Assembly: GCF_032362555.1 (NCBI RefSeq)
Contig: NC_083516.1
Coordinates: 1,451,001-1,515,000 of the forward strand
DNA from: Amyelois transitella
Lineage: Eukaryota > Arthropoda > Insecta > Lepidoptera > Pyralidae
Length of the DNA stretch: 64,000 nucleotides
Direction of reading: 5' to 3'
Shown here: piece after piece, positions 11,983-26,900 of the stretch
How the letters are laid out: each line of letters starts with the position of its first letter
Numbering within the stretch: position 1 is the stretch's first letter
The notes under the pieces: model-generated
Databases searched by the model: none
What the model was told of the DNA's origin: nothing
Seen by the model: the letters and a program-made list of their open reading frames with translations, nothing else
Translations under genes and position numbers: made by a program

Positions 11983-14900
11983 ATGACTGACAACGAGACT
12001 CAAAATGGTTCTATTGGGGACCAGCCCCAAGAGAAGTCTGCTAAGCAGTTAAAGAAGGAGGCTGAAAAAGCAGCTAAGTTAGAAAAACTCAAAGCAAAAT
12101 TAGAGAAGAAAAGCGCTGCGCCAGCTGTACAAAAAGATAAGCCAGACGTTCGTATTTTTTATTAAAATATTAAATCCAACAAGGGTAAAATATATATAGA
12201 ATAACTTTCATCAAATTCTTTATAAATATATTCAATATTTTTTTTTTATTAAAGAAGTTTCTCATGCGCTAATACAGGTTATATTTTGGATCAATATGTT
12301 AAGTGAAAGTATACTTGCGTTGCAATTGTTCTAACGGTTGCATCATCAAATGGGATTAAGCATACACATATATCAATGTGGTTTATTTAGTCCTTTTTTG
12401 TTCTTGGAAATGGTCCATGAATATTATGTTAAAGAAATAATTTAAATGTATTTACATTCAACTGACCAGACAGATTTAGTAACTGGTGAAATATTCATAA
12501 ATATATCATAGTAAACATAATGAACATACATTTGAATACATATATATGTATAGGGAAAACGTTTCATATTTTTGTTACCACTTCATTTATATTTTCTTTC
12601 TTCATAAAATACACATGAAAGTAAGAAAAACATATGGTACTTTCCACTCTTGAAGTAGTAATGTTCCTATGGAAATTAAGATTTACAAACAGTAATAACA
12701 GGGGGACAAAATCTTGTAATGTCTTTTAACTGGTGGCATAGTTTAGAAATACTTTTTATGTATTTTTCTTACATGATATATATTTATTTAAAAAAAGCTT
12801 TGCACACAACATAACAACATAATCAGTTACATCCTTTGAAAAGCAGACAGAGCCAAAAGTCTATGAAAGACTAAAAGGCCGCATTCAGCTGCTTGGCCGA
12901 AGAATTGAATTAAGATTCTATCAGAGACTACATCTTTCCACTTTCCTACATGCTTTTGTCACTTCATTCACATTCTTAATCTTCTTCTTGCAAGCCTGGA
13001 AGCTTGTCAGTTTCAGATACCTTAGACCTGACCTTTTACCAGGATGTCCATAAGCTATACATATTTTTACAATTAACACAATTATAATTGCAGAAAAAGG
13101 TGAAAGAAACAAAAGAGAGTGCAGTATACACGGCCAGTACAGCTCTGGGCGAGAAGAAAGACATAGCGGGGCCCATGCCCGATGCATACAGCCCTAAGTA
13201 TGTTGAGGCCGCTTGGTATGCGTGGTGGGAGAAACAGGGCTTCTTCAAACCAGAGTATGGGGTAAGAAAAGTGAATTAATAATCATTTTCTTTCGTTACT
13301 TTCTTTATTGAGCTTGGGGTATGACTTTTACCATGGATCTTGACTGTGGACCATGGACCCATTTGCAACTGTGCAACCTTTGCATGAGAACCTAACTCAT
13401 ATAGCATCATGGTTACACATCCAGTTGCCTGAATGAGCAGGTTTCATCACAATGTTTGTCCTTAAAAAAAAATAATGTTTGTTTCAGCGGAAGTCCATTT
13501 TGGATCCGAACCCGAAAGGCAAGTTTGTGATGGTGATCCCGCCTCCAAATGTGACCGGGTCTCTACATTTGGGGCATGCCCTCACAAATGCTGTGGAAGA
13601 TGCGATAACGAGATGGCACAGGTACTCACGCCTTTTCTCCTTATGAGGTAGACAAGGCCAACAGCCTTGCAAAGACTGAAGGGGGTTTATAGCTTAAGTA
13701 TTAATAGTATTTTGGAGACTGTTGCTAAGAAAATCTTTCTCATGATGCATGATGAGAATGTAACTTTCATTGACTGGCAAGACCCAAAATGGTTATTTAT
13801 ATGAGCACTAGCGACCCGCCCCATCTTTGCATGAGTAGTTTTATTGATATTCATCCAAACATCCACCTCTGACAGACAGACGTTCGCATTTACAATATTA
13901 GTAAGGGATTTATTATAAAATATAGTAGCGTTGGGTTAATATCTCATATTAGAAATCTCTAACTTCGAGGCTAACTCAATCCGTATAATCTGTCCTGTAA
14001 ATATATATATATATATATATTACTTATATAATTATGTACTCAATTTCAGAATGAACGGACGCACGACCCTCTGGAACCCAGGGTGCGACCACGCCGGCAT
14101 CGCCACTCAAGTGGTGGTGGAGAAGAAGCTATGGCGGGAGGAGAAGAAGACCAGACACCAGCTCGGCAGAGAGGAGTTCGTTAAGCGCGTGTGGGACTGG
14201 AAAAATGAGTATGTAAATGTGCAAATAGTATTCTCATTATGATAAAAAATATTGTTGTAATATTGTTGATGTGGAGGAAAAGAGTCTGTTTTGATATTAT
14301 TATATGATGAATTTTGTAGATGTATTTTATGCTTTCTCTGGCAGGGCACATAAAACATAAATTTAATCAATATCTACAATGAAGAGAACAAAAACTACAG
14401 TGTCATTTATGGTGATTTTATATTGAGACTGTTTAGCTCTGTCTATGCCCTAAGTGATAAAGATGTAATTGTATGTAAACATTCATATGTTTAAATGGTC
14501 AGACCCAGTGAGAAACCTGCTTTCTCAAAAGAGAAAACACCGAGAAACTAGTCCGAAATTACTCATTCTATTTCCAGGAAAGGTGACAGAATATATGAAC
14601 AGCTCCGTTCTCTCGGCTCCTCGTTCGACTGGTCCCGGGTTCGATTCACGATGGACCCTTCTATGTGCCGGGCTGTGAACGAAGCGTTCATTAGACTTCA
14701 CGACAGTGGCGACATCTATCGCGCCAACCGGCTGGTGAACTGGTCGTGTACTCTGAAGAGCGCGATATCAGATATCGAAGTGGACAAGATGGAGCTCACT
14801 GGACGGACCATGTTGGAGATACCCGGCTATCAGCAAAAGGTGGGTTCTCGCTTTCATTATATAGTTTTACTGCTATGGATACCAGTCCTTTAAAGATCTT

Positions 14901-17900
14901 TCCCTTATTCTTTAGAGCTCAATTCCATTTAGCCATCGAACTGAATGTAGACTTCGAGACTGTTGGCTATGTCTAAGAAAAAATAATGTGTAAGTCTCTT
15001 CAGTCCTTATCATGAAGTCTGATAATGTACGTATTTTTAAGTCCTTACAATGTACTAAGTCATAGTCATTAAGCAGGCAGTCTTTATCATGTCATTTATA
15101 TTCATAAATGCGTATGCGCTGTGTTCGCTCATAGAAGTTTGCTTAAATTTAAAAACATATGTATAATTTTGCTTGTCATGATATCATTGTATCAACCAGT
15201 TTGCAAATCAAATAATAAAAATTAAAAACCAAAGCATTCTTCACTTAGGCTTTCATCATCGCGAGTTGGGAGCAAATGTAAAGTTTTAATTTGTTCATAG
15301 GTGGAGTTCGGAGTGCTGGTGATGTTTGCGTACAAAGTGGACGGGTCAGACGAAGAAGTAGTGGTCGCTACCACTCGAGTTGAGACCATGCTGGGGGACG
15401 TGGCCGTAGCTGTACATCCTAATGATGAAAGGTCGGTTTATAAATCATCATCTATCTGGGAGAAAGCTCGGAGTCCTTCTGTGATTTAGGAATGGATAAG
15501 ACAATTACTCAGGAGGGAGCGAGCCCAGTGGCTTAACAACCTTGGGAATTTCAGGATAAATAGAACTTTATGTTAATCCAGGCTATATTCTACCATTGTA
15601 CAAAATTTTATTAAAATCCGTCCAGTAGATTTTGCGTGAAAGAGTAACAAACAGTCATCCACAAATCCTCACAAACTTTATGTAACTTTATGTATATGAG
15701 GAAATTGTATTAAATTAATCGATTCCTACGTTCTTCTTCTACTTACATAGATTATTTATTTAATTTGCTACAAACACTAATAATTCTGTTGCGCTCTCAC
15801 GGCTTATCAGATACAGGTATTCATGAAATTTGGAACAAAGAAAGTTCAATTCGATTCAATGATTTATTTACAGGTACAAACATTTGATCGGCAAACATTT
15901 GGTGCATCCGTACTGCAAGAGGAAATTGCAGATCATTGCTGATGATTACGTTGACATGACATTCGGGACAGGTTCGTATTATCACATTACGAGATCCCCC
16001 TCCTGTCACCATTTAAACCTTAAGACTTTAGTCAGAAGACTGTTGTGAATGATCAGTAGAAATCAAACCAAAAATGAGGAAATTGCAGATCTTTGCTGAT
16101 GATTACGTTGACATGACATTCGAGACAGGTTCGTAATATCAGATTACGAGATCCCCTCCTGTCCCCATTTAAACCATAAGACTAAAGTCAGAAGACTGTT
16201 GTAAATGATCAGTAGAAATCAAACCAAAACATTGGAAATTGCAGATCATTGCTGATGATTACGTTGACATGATCTTCGGTACAGGTTCGTAATATCAGAT
16301 TACGAGATCCCCCTTCTGTCCCCATCTAAACCGTAAGACTTTGTTCAGAAGACTGCTGTAAATGAACAGTTGATAACAAACTAATAATTATAATACAAAA
16401 ATATAAAGTTTTTAGCAATGATCATTTGCGAAAGTAAACCTTTATAGGATTGAGTTACTTTTGATGTGATTTATTTTTTTATATAATTTCCAGGTGCCGT
16501 GAAAATAACTCCCGCGCACGATCCCAACGATTACGAGATCGGCAAACGTCATAATCTACCGTTCATCACCATCTTTGATGATGAAGGAAAAATGCTGGAC
16601 AACTGCGGGCAGTTTTCCGTAAGATTCAATTAATATTTCTTCTTAATTCTCTGAAATATGTTTGACAAAAGACTTCCTGCTTTAATTGCTTCCTTACCTC
16701 TCTGTTCTCCAGATAGGTAAGGAAGTAATTGAATGAATTGAGCGCGGGGTGATCCTTTTGCCCATAATTCTGGATTGGGTGAGTCAGACTCAGGTTTTAA
16801 CACGAAGCGGTCTCAGTGACCTCCATTTACAAACTTGGGATTCCTCTTCTAGGCGACCTTTTATCCGTCTATCGAGATTTTATTAATGATGTAATAATAT
16901 GAATGAATGAATGAACACTTTTATGACGAAATCTTGTTGACAGGGCATGAAACGTTTCGACGTTCGCAGCGGGATTATAAAGTCCTTGGAACAGCTGAAG
17001 CTGTACCGGGGGACGAAGGAGAACCCCATGGTGGTACCGCTCTGCAGCAGGTCCAAGGACGTGGTGGAACCCATGCTCAAACCACAGTGGTACGTAGTTC
17101 TCTCATCTCCAGAGATCCTCGGGTAGGCAAGGGTTGATAATCCTGGAGTTGGATAAGTCAGGTTCTTACACGTAACGACACCTTGACCTCCATGACCCTG
17201 GTTCCAGGACACATTATCTCAGACCATATACATATATGATTGTCGCACTTTTTGAAAGTTTTTTTCTTTTTCTGTAGGAATTTAAAGACAATTACATGTT
17301 AGATTTCAGCTTTTAATCGTATAATATGTATAAAAAGTGTGATGAGTGTGGAGGAAGCGGGAGAAGTCTGTACTGTGTCTCACACAGTCACCTAGTCTCT
17401 GCTTACCCTACCGGCAAAAAGGCGTTATTTTATGTATGTGTATGTTTGTTTGTTTGTAATATCTTTTTTGCATAGAAATTTACACAGTAACAAGAAAATA
17501 GTACATAGTAATAAAATAATGTATACCTAATGTTATTAAAAATGTCAAATGGCTGTTAACAGAGATGTCGCTTACCAGGTACATTAAATGTGACAAAATG
17601 GCCGCCGATGCAATAAAAGCTGTTAAGACGGGCGAACTGAAAATCATACCGGACGTCCACGAGAAGGTCTGGTACCATTGGATGGAGAACATTCGCGACT
17701 GGTGCATCTCCAGACAACTGTGGTGGGGGCACAGGATTCCAGCCTATAGGGTCACTTTACCGGAAAAGGTATGTAACAATTTTAGCTGTAAGGCAATGTA
17801 TATGTATCTATATTATGGGAATTAAGTCGTAACCGGTTGTACGTTATTTTAGGTGCAATAAAGTTTAAATAAATAAATGTTAAAAATAAGCGAATATTCT

Positions 17901-20900
17901 TGGTTAATATGATCGTTTTTATTCAAAGAAGGAACGGGATAAATGTGAATTATTTTTAAATCTATTTCTTGTGCAACGAGGATATTTCAGTATCAAATTG
18001 AAATTATTTTATTTAACTTACCTGAAACGTTACGTACGTTAACATACATACATAGGTAGGTATATATAATTTCGTGTATATCTCTTGCGGGGTAAAAAAG
18101 CCAATAGTCTTCAAAACAACTGATAGGCCACGTTCAGCTGTTTGGCTTGAATAGAATAGAATAGATTTATTTTCAAAATTGCATACAAGGTATTACTTAT
18201 TGACGTCACCATAACTTAAATTTAATTATAACTACTACCGCTTGATGATTCAAATAGTGACAGATTGCTAAATCATCCCATCGCTTAAAATAATCCCAAG
18301 TTTATAAGCCTTTTACGACATCCATGGGGAAAGAGTTGTGACTCTTTTTTTTATCGGTGCCGGGAACCCCACGGCCATATACAGTCGCTAGACATGAAAA
18401 TTAATATATGTAATGTGTATTGTAAGCCGCCCGCGGGCCGAGCGCCGCGCCGCCGCTCGCGCTCGGGCCGCAAGAAGGGCGCGCGCCTGCGCAGCCGCCG
18501 CGCGCGCATCCATACAGTATGTCGCGCCGGGCTACCACGCCGCTGTGCTTTTCATAATCCTCATGAGTGTTTTCAAATTGCTCACTATCATCTAAATATA
18601 TCATAACAATGTGGTTAAAAAAAAAACAAAAATATTTGCATGCATAATATCACGTCTTTATTCCTTGCGGGATAAACAGAGCCAATAGTCTTGAAAAGAC
18701 TGAAAATCCACGTTCAGCTGTATCGGTTAATTGTGGAATTAAGAATAGTCCCGGTTAAATCATCACACTGGAGAGGAGCCTGGAGTAAGCCTTTGACCAT
18801 GGATCCTGGATTGGGTGAGTCAGGTTTTTACACGAAGCGACTACTTTCTGACTATCACAACCTTGACAGGAAACCTAACCTATTCTGAATCATGGTTTCC
18901 TTTTACGTTTTGCCTCGCCGTAAAAGCATCAGTTAGTATTTAAACTAATGTGCATAACTTCGATAATAGTCATTGGCACATGACCGAAATGGGATTTGAA
19001 CCTGTGCTTTTTGTACACAACACGCATTTTAACCGGGCATTTTACCGATTTGACCACTGGCGCTCATACACTCGTTTACTGACTCATGAGTATGAAAAGG
19101 ACAGACGATGTTTTGCAACCATGCACGGTGTGGTGTTCATTTTATTTTTTGTTTTGTCACAGCGCTCATAATGCACATATGTACATTGAAAGTTATTAAT
19201 TAGAATAGAATAGATTTATTTTCAAAATTGGATACAAGGTATCACTTATTGACGATCACTTAAATCTAATTATAACTACTACCGCTTCCAAAGCGCATGT
19301 GTAGAAGAATTCTTAATCGACTCCACTTGTATCTTTACATTTCTTTACTTATTCCCGCCGAATCGGAATGGCTTTATGTACACAGTCTTAGTTTTTTTTA
19401 GTTAATAAATCTATGGATGTTCTCTTTTTTTCATTTTTATTGTATCGTAGAGTTAGTAGTATCTAGTAACACAAGTTTCAAACTTAGTTTCGAGGCTGAC
19501 GCAATCTGTGTAATTTGCCCCGCATATATATTAATTTATTTAATTTGTGGTCATTTCCTGAACACCTGACACATTATTATTTTCTCTTTTTTACACTATT
19601 ATTCTTGAAATACATATAAAAATGTATACTGAAACCACAATTGTATATTTTTATTTTGCATCTTGTCTGCTGTTGTGTTGATTTAATTACAATTTTGAAG
19701 TACGGATGATTTAAACATTCCATTTTGAAATTTTTATTAGCCTTTTTTAAATTTTTCATACAGCTTCTTGTGAATTGCTATGACAGTGTAATTTCATTTG
19801 TTAAAATTCCATAATTACCATAGACACTTGAACATGATATTTATGTTTAAAAATCTCTAATTGTTAATTTAAAAGTGTTTGCTAACAATATAATAATATA
19901 ATTTTATTGACCAATACTATATGTATTAATTTCATAACATATTTGTTTGCACTAAAGGCATTGACGAAAACATTACATACAATGCTAGTAACAAATTAAT
20001 TTCTTACCTTTTATAAAGTCTTAATAATTACTTTGTTAATTTCTGTGCAATAAACATATAACAAAAAACTAACTTTTTGTAACAAAAAAATTTTTGTGAA
20101 ATAAAGATAATACAACCAAACATACAAACTGTTTCCCACACAGAATACAGAAGAATTATGGGTCTCCGCTCACTCAGATGAAGAAGCCTTGTCCAAAGCG
20201 TCTTCGAAGTATAATACACCAGAAGACCAAATCAAGTTGGCCAGAGATGAAGACGTGCTAGATACCTGGTTCTCATCTGGTCTATTCCCGTTCTCTATAT
20301 TCGGTTGGCCGGATCAGACTGAAGATTTAAAGGTAAGAAGTGAATCTGTACATACCTTAAAATCACGCCTCCTTCCTAGAGGGGTAGGTAGAGGCTACAT
20401 CTTTTCACTTATCCCGATTTATTTGTAGCGGGAGTGATGATTCGGCTTGACCGCCACCAAAGGGAAGATCTTCCGCCAGGCTAGGTGTGATGCATGGGGA
20501 ACCGCGCGACAGACAATGTTAAGTCGGAGGTTGTATTTATCAGCTCCAATCCGTGAAAACTTTGTTTGCGCGATGTAGATTCCTCGTATACTACGATACT
20601 ACTCGTGCATTTTGAATTCGTTCATGACGAATCGTATATAAACAGTGAAGACATAACCTAACTAAACCTGACCTAACTGAACCTAAGTTCTCTTAAATAA
20701 CTTCTGTTAAGGCCTCTATACATAATATACTTAATCGTTCCATATATAATCACTTCTATAACCCTTGCGGGGTAGACAGAGCCTTCAATCTTGGAAACGA
20801 CCACGTTCAGCTGTTCGGCATTGTCTTGCCAAGTTGTCTGCTCGAAACTTACAAAAAAATATTGATGAATTGAAACCTGTATTTTTCCCCCCTAGGCATT

Positions 20901-23900
20901 CTACCCAGGCACGTTGTTGGAGACGGGTCACGATATCCTGTTCTTCTGGGTTGCAAGGATGGTGTTCTTCGGCCAGAGATTGTTGGGAAAATTGCCGTTT
21001 AAGTGAGTATAAATGTATGATACAACAATTGAAGAATCGGTGGTAGAATCGGTAAAAATGCGTGATGCGGAAAGAGGCACAGGTTCAAATACCGACTCGG
21101 CCATGTACCGAAGAATATTTTCAAAGTTATATGTACCTACGTTTTTGTTTTAGTTTATTAGTTTGAATATTAACCGGTGTCCTTGGCTTAGTACATTTAT
21201 ATATTATAATTACCTTTATATCCCTAGCGGGATAGACAGAGTCAACAGGCTTGAAGAAACTGGAAGGCCACGTTTGCAGAGTCCATACATATGATCACGT
21301 CTTTATCCCTTACGGGGTAGTTTGGCTTAATGATATAATTGAGATTCAAATAATGACGGGTTGCTAGCCCATCGCCTAAAAGAAGAATCCCAAGTTTATA
21401 AGCCTATCCCTTAATCGCCTTTTACGACACCCATGGGAACGAGATGGAGGTCCTATTCTTTTTTTTATTGGTGCCGGGAACCACACGGCACAGAGTACCT
21501 ACCATGATTGTATTTTTTCTTCGCTGCCACACCAGTATGGAAGATTACGATGATATTATTCTCAACATAATCAATTCTATTCCAGGGAAGTTTACCTCCA
21601 CCCCATGGTGCGGGACGCTCACGGCCGCAAGATGTCCAAATCCCTGGGGAACGTCATCGACCCCGTCGACGTGGTCAGGGGGGTCACGCTGGAACAACTC
21701 CACGGGCAACTCAAACAGTCCAACTTGGACCCCAGGGAGGAGGAGAAGGCGCGCCAGGGTCAGAAACAGGACTACCCGAATGGGATACCTGAGTGTGGTA
21801 CCGATGCGCTAAGGTGAGGTCTTTGACTTTACATGTAGGTACATATAAAGTAATACTAGTTTTTGTAAATGTTGTTTGTAAATTGGTTGAACTGTTAAGG
21901 ATGGATTTACCACGAGAGGTTGCAAATTCATAAATAAATAGATACGGGACAAATAACACAGATTGAGTTAGCCTCGAAGTAAGTTCGAAACTTGTATTAT
22001 GACTAAAGATCGGAATAGGTAGATTGAATTGGGGTCAATGAAATGAAATGTATTCATTAATATGGACATGCCTCCGTCCGGGATTGCGGGATTTGTAAAT
22101 TATTAAGATTTTTTCCGGAATTTTTACAAGTGGGATGAAGTATATATTAGTGATAGCTGTTTTCCCCCGACTTCGTTCACGTAAATTGTAGTCCTATGTT
22201 ACCCGCGGACAATGTAGTTTACTGTAACTGTAAGTACTGAAATGGAATCCCGGAAAAGAGGCTTATCCATGCTATGCTTTCTATGGTAATTCATGATGCA
22301 AATTTATAAAATCAATCTACCTATTTCGATCTCTGATTATGACATACTAACTCAACGATACTATGTTTTATTTGAACGTTACGTTCCCGGCACCAATACA
22401 AAAAAGAATAGGACCACTCCATCTCTATCCCATGGATGTCGTAAAAGACGACTAAGGGATAAGCTTACAAAGCTGGGATTCCTTTTTAGGCGATGGGCTA
22501 GCAACCTGTCACTATTACAATTTCAATTCTATCACTAAGCCACACAGCTGAACGTGGCCTTTCAGTCTTTTCAAGACCCGTTGGCTCTGTCTACCCCGCA
22601 AGGGACACAGACGCAATTTTATGTATGCACGTATGTATAGTAACCATTGTTTTTGAAACAGGTTCGCGTTATGCGCTATGACCCAAGGTCGAGACTTGAA
22701 CCTGGACATTCTCCGCGTGCAAGGTTACCGTTTCTTCTGCAACAAGCTGTGGAACGCTACGAAATTCGCGCTCATGTACTTCCCCAGGGACACCAGTTAT
22801 CAGGTTGCTATTTTTGTTACTAATTGCCGCTATAAGATTAGTTCGAAGCTGCTCTCAAAGCTTCCGGAGTGGTAAATACAATCAGGAACCAGGACTTCTG
22901 AATGAAAGTTTAGAATTAAAATAAATTATAGAAGACGAGGGCTGGCACACTCATACTCATTCACACACTCAGCCATTCGTGCAGAAAGAATTAGACCGAC
23001 CCCTTGACAGCCTCGGCTGGTACTGGTAATTCCAAAAGTACCCGAAACCGCCGAGTTTGCATGAAGAGAGTTATGAATGTGGATGAAGCGAAGGAAGTGT
23101 GCAGAGATCGTGGCAAGTGGAAAGAGGTAGTCTCTGCCTACCCCTCCGGGAAAGGGGCGTGATTTCATGTATGTATGTATAAATTATACTTTGAGTACCA
23201 TAAATCTACGATTTTATGTATGTATGTATGTATAAATTATACTTTGAGTACCATAAATCTACGACCCAACAAACATTTAGGCGACGATTAGAGCTTATTT
23301 TGTTACTTAGTGGGCTACAAAGGCATTACAGTAGCAACACTTATGACTATTGGCGATAAAGTGGCGTACCAAGTAACGTATATCACTTCTACTTATAATA
23401 CAGAGTTACAAGCGCGACAATTAGGCGAGCTTAAAGGTTATGGATGTATTATGGCAAATCTTAACACTGTTGTACATGCACAGCATTTTGTGTTATAGCT
23501 TTAAGTGAATCTTAGAACTCTAAGATCTAAATAAGAATAAGAATTAGCTACTACCTCCAAAAGTGCTATGCAGGTGATAATAAACTCTTTAAAGGAACCT
23601 AAAGTTGCACAATAGCGTTAATAAGCGCTACCAGCCTTACAATAGTGTTTATTTAATCTTATATAGAACCAAATGCTTGAAGTTATACAAAACTCTCTTG
23701 CATTACCTTAAGTCAAATAGGAGTATAATTTTTCGCTATAACAGATCCTATAGCGTCTATTGTTACTTTTTTGTGACTAAAGGTAAAGTAATAGCGCTTA
23801 AGGTCACTACTGTATTTCTTATATTGACTACTTGTTTTTGACAATGGCGTCGCAACCAAAATAAACAAAAATTGTTGTAAATACGTGGAAAAGTTTTCAG

Positions 23901-26900
23901 TAAATAGACAACATACATCGGGCGCTCGAATTATTTGCCAATAAATATGTAACATATTCACAGTGTACTTCCCTTCGCAGCAAAAATATGCTTCCTTTCT
24001 CACCATACAATATCACTTTTTTTTGTTTAATATAAAAATCATTAGTCGTAAACTTATAGCCATTGAAAATAAAATTATTTATTATTAGATCACAAAATTA
24101 GTTTAATTATCTTGAATAGCGTTCAGACCGTTACAAAACACCTATTTACCTCCCTTTTAGCGCTTGAAAATATAATTAACGCCTTTGTATCTCTACTGTA
24201 CCGCTTAAGGAGTCAGTTGACGCTTATTTACCCCTCTTGTATCGCTAAGAGATCCTGTTACCGCTATAATAACTTTCTTATAGCACTAATTGTACCTCTT
24301 AGCCAATTACCATAACTCTTGTATACCGTCATTATACAACCTTAAGTAATATAAAAATTGTGCCCAATTCGGGGGTAAAGTAGGGTTAGAGCGCGCTCTA
24401 ACACTAATTTGTTACACCCATAAACCACTTTAGAATCTAGTTAGCGCTTTTATAGACTTATTATAAATCTTACTTTAGCGCCTAATTGTTACTTGGGGAT
24501 TCTTCTTGAGGACAGCTTTGGAGTATTCTTCTAGGCGATGAGCTGGCTATTTGAATCTCAACTCTATCATTAAGCCAAACATTTAAACGTTTGCTATTTT
24601 CTAAAAGTTGACCGGTAGATAATGCTATTAGCATTTAATCCAGCCATTTAAGGCTCATTATTGAGTTTGAAATAAATATTTCATTTAATTCACAGGTCCA
24701 CTCACCGACGCTGCCGTCGAGTCTGACCCCCATGGACCGGTGGATGTTGTCGCGGCTCTCGCTCGCGGTCAACAAGGTCAACGCCGGGTTCGAATCCTAC
24801 GACTTCCCGTCGGCCACCACGCACTGTTACAATCTTTGGTTGTATGACTTGTGCGATGTTTATTTGGTAAGATGAAATTTTAGGAGGAACTAGTTTAAAC
24901 GAAAAGAAAGTAAAATAGAAAAGATAAAGTTTCGGATCTTCAAAATTTTGATTCATATCTTTTGCTTTCACAACATTAATTGCCATAAAATAAATTACTT
25001 TAATCTAGTTTTACTGCCGCTTCCAAAGCGTCAGTGCAAGAAGCGGTTAAAACTGCACTACAGCATTTTTTTTCAATAACATCAACTTCACAATAATCCA
25101 AATTTAGAATAGAAATGTGGACGAGAGAATACACAATTCGAATTGTCTCTTGAATAATTTCTTAATTTAATTCATTCACAATTTCAGGAGTACCTCAAAC
25201 CGGTATTCGCATCCGGCACGGAGGACCAGAAATCTGCGGCCAGGCGCACGCTATACACGACGCTGGAGTACGGACTGAAATTACTGAGTCCGTTCATGCC
25301 TTTCATAACTGAGGAGTTGTACCAACGACTGCCGAGCGAGAGGAGAGATAGTCCGTCTATATGTGTTGCCAGTTATCCTACGGTAAGTTTTTTTTTACAA
25401 GGTTTGTGTTTTAAATGGAACCCCTTTTGCTTAGAACAAGAAACGTACTGAGCTGTTCTCACTGGAGGTATATGTATAACAATATCGTAAATAGTCGATG
25501 TTTCTTTGCTAAAGTGCCGTGCGGTTCCCGGCACCATTTAAAAAAATAGGACCGCTACTTCTCTTTTCCGTGAACGTCGTAAAAGGCGACTGAGAGATAG
25601 CGTTATAAACTTGAGATTATTCTAGGCAATGGGCTAGCAACCTGTCACTATTTGAATCTTAATTCTATCATCAAGCCAAAAAGCTGAATGTGGAATATCA
25701 GTCTTTTCAAGACTGTTGGCTCTGTCTACCTTGCAAGGGATATAGATGTAACTATATGTATGAATGTATATAATTATGTTTTTTGCTTAAGTCGATGTAT
25801 CTTTCAACTCCCATGGTTAATGTATCTGTCTACTTGATAAAAAAGTTAACAATGAATTTGAATGGCACGTGGAAAGAGGTAGTCGCTGCCTACCCCTCCG
25901 GGAAAGAGGCGTGATTTTATGTATGTATGTAACAATGAAGCTGACCCGGTAATAAATTAAAAAATTACAAACACCTGACTTCTGTATAGTATATTATTCT
26001 GTGATCATTTCCAGGACACAGAGACACCATGGCGTTCCGAAGACCTGGAATCATCCGTAGACACAGTCCTCAAAATGGTACATTTGATCCGTTCCACTCG
26101 GTCGGAATACAACATCACGAACAAACAAAAAACGACCGCACATCTCATTATAACGGACACGAGAAAAGAGGAACTGAAGAATTTATTCAGGTTAGTCTCA
26201 ATTTTTTTTTTAAATTAATATTTATATTACTGGCCTTTGCAAAAGTTTGTAACAATCGCAAAACGTTTTGCAAACGGCCAATCACAGAGCAACATTCATC
26301 GCGAACATATCCTGATTGGTCGATTTTGCAAGCATCACGTTATTTGTTTATGGCGCTGCACAAGTTCACTATAAAATTCAAATATGAACAGCTCAACTAA
26401 AAACTTCAGTTCAGAAATTCAGTTCTAATTGGTTTTCGTTGAGTTACCAAAACTTTAAGGTAATTATTTTGTTTCAATTTAAAAATCAATTTGAAAATTG
26501 ACAAAAGAACAGGCTTCTTTTCAATAAATCTAGTCAATAAATGTATTTATTGCAGGAGTCTCCAATCGTTGGCTAACAGCGAGTTGTCAGATGAAGAGCC
26601 TCCGTCTGGCTGCTCGATCCTCACCGTGTCCGACAAGATTGAAGTGCGGCTGGTTTTGAAGGTTAGTCTTATTTTATCTCTCACCTCACTCGTCATAACG
26701 ACATCAAGATAATGGTGATCAAGTTATCGTTACTTTTTCTCTCAATCTCCGTTTGATATTGTTATTCTTACGGTTATTTTTTTAACTCAAAAAAAACTGC
26801 CAAATATTTTTTATAGCTTGTGAATGTTTTCAGATTGATATAATGTTTTTTATTCGTACTAAATAAAACTATGATCAATCAAAAATGATAATCATTTGAG

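Noticed and set aside
23310..23498. Small protein of 62 residues starting [12 protein letters not shown]
   Set aside because: Lies inside the periodic element and arises from repeated short units. No homology is recognised and there is no splice or promoter support.
26029..26400. 123-codon frame read as a separate gene
   Set aside because: Out of frame with ValRS exon 17 (26015-26190), which it overlaps; the ValRS frame continues correctly across introns.
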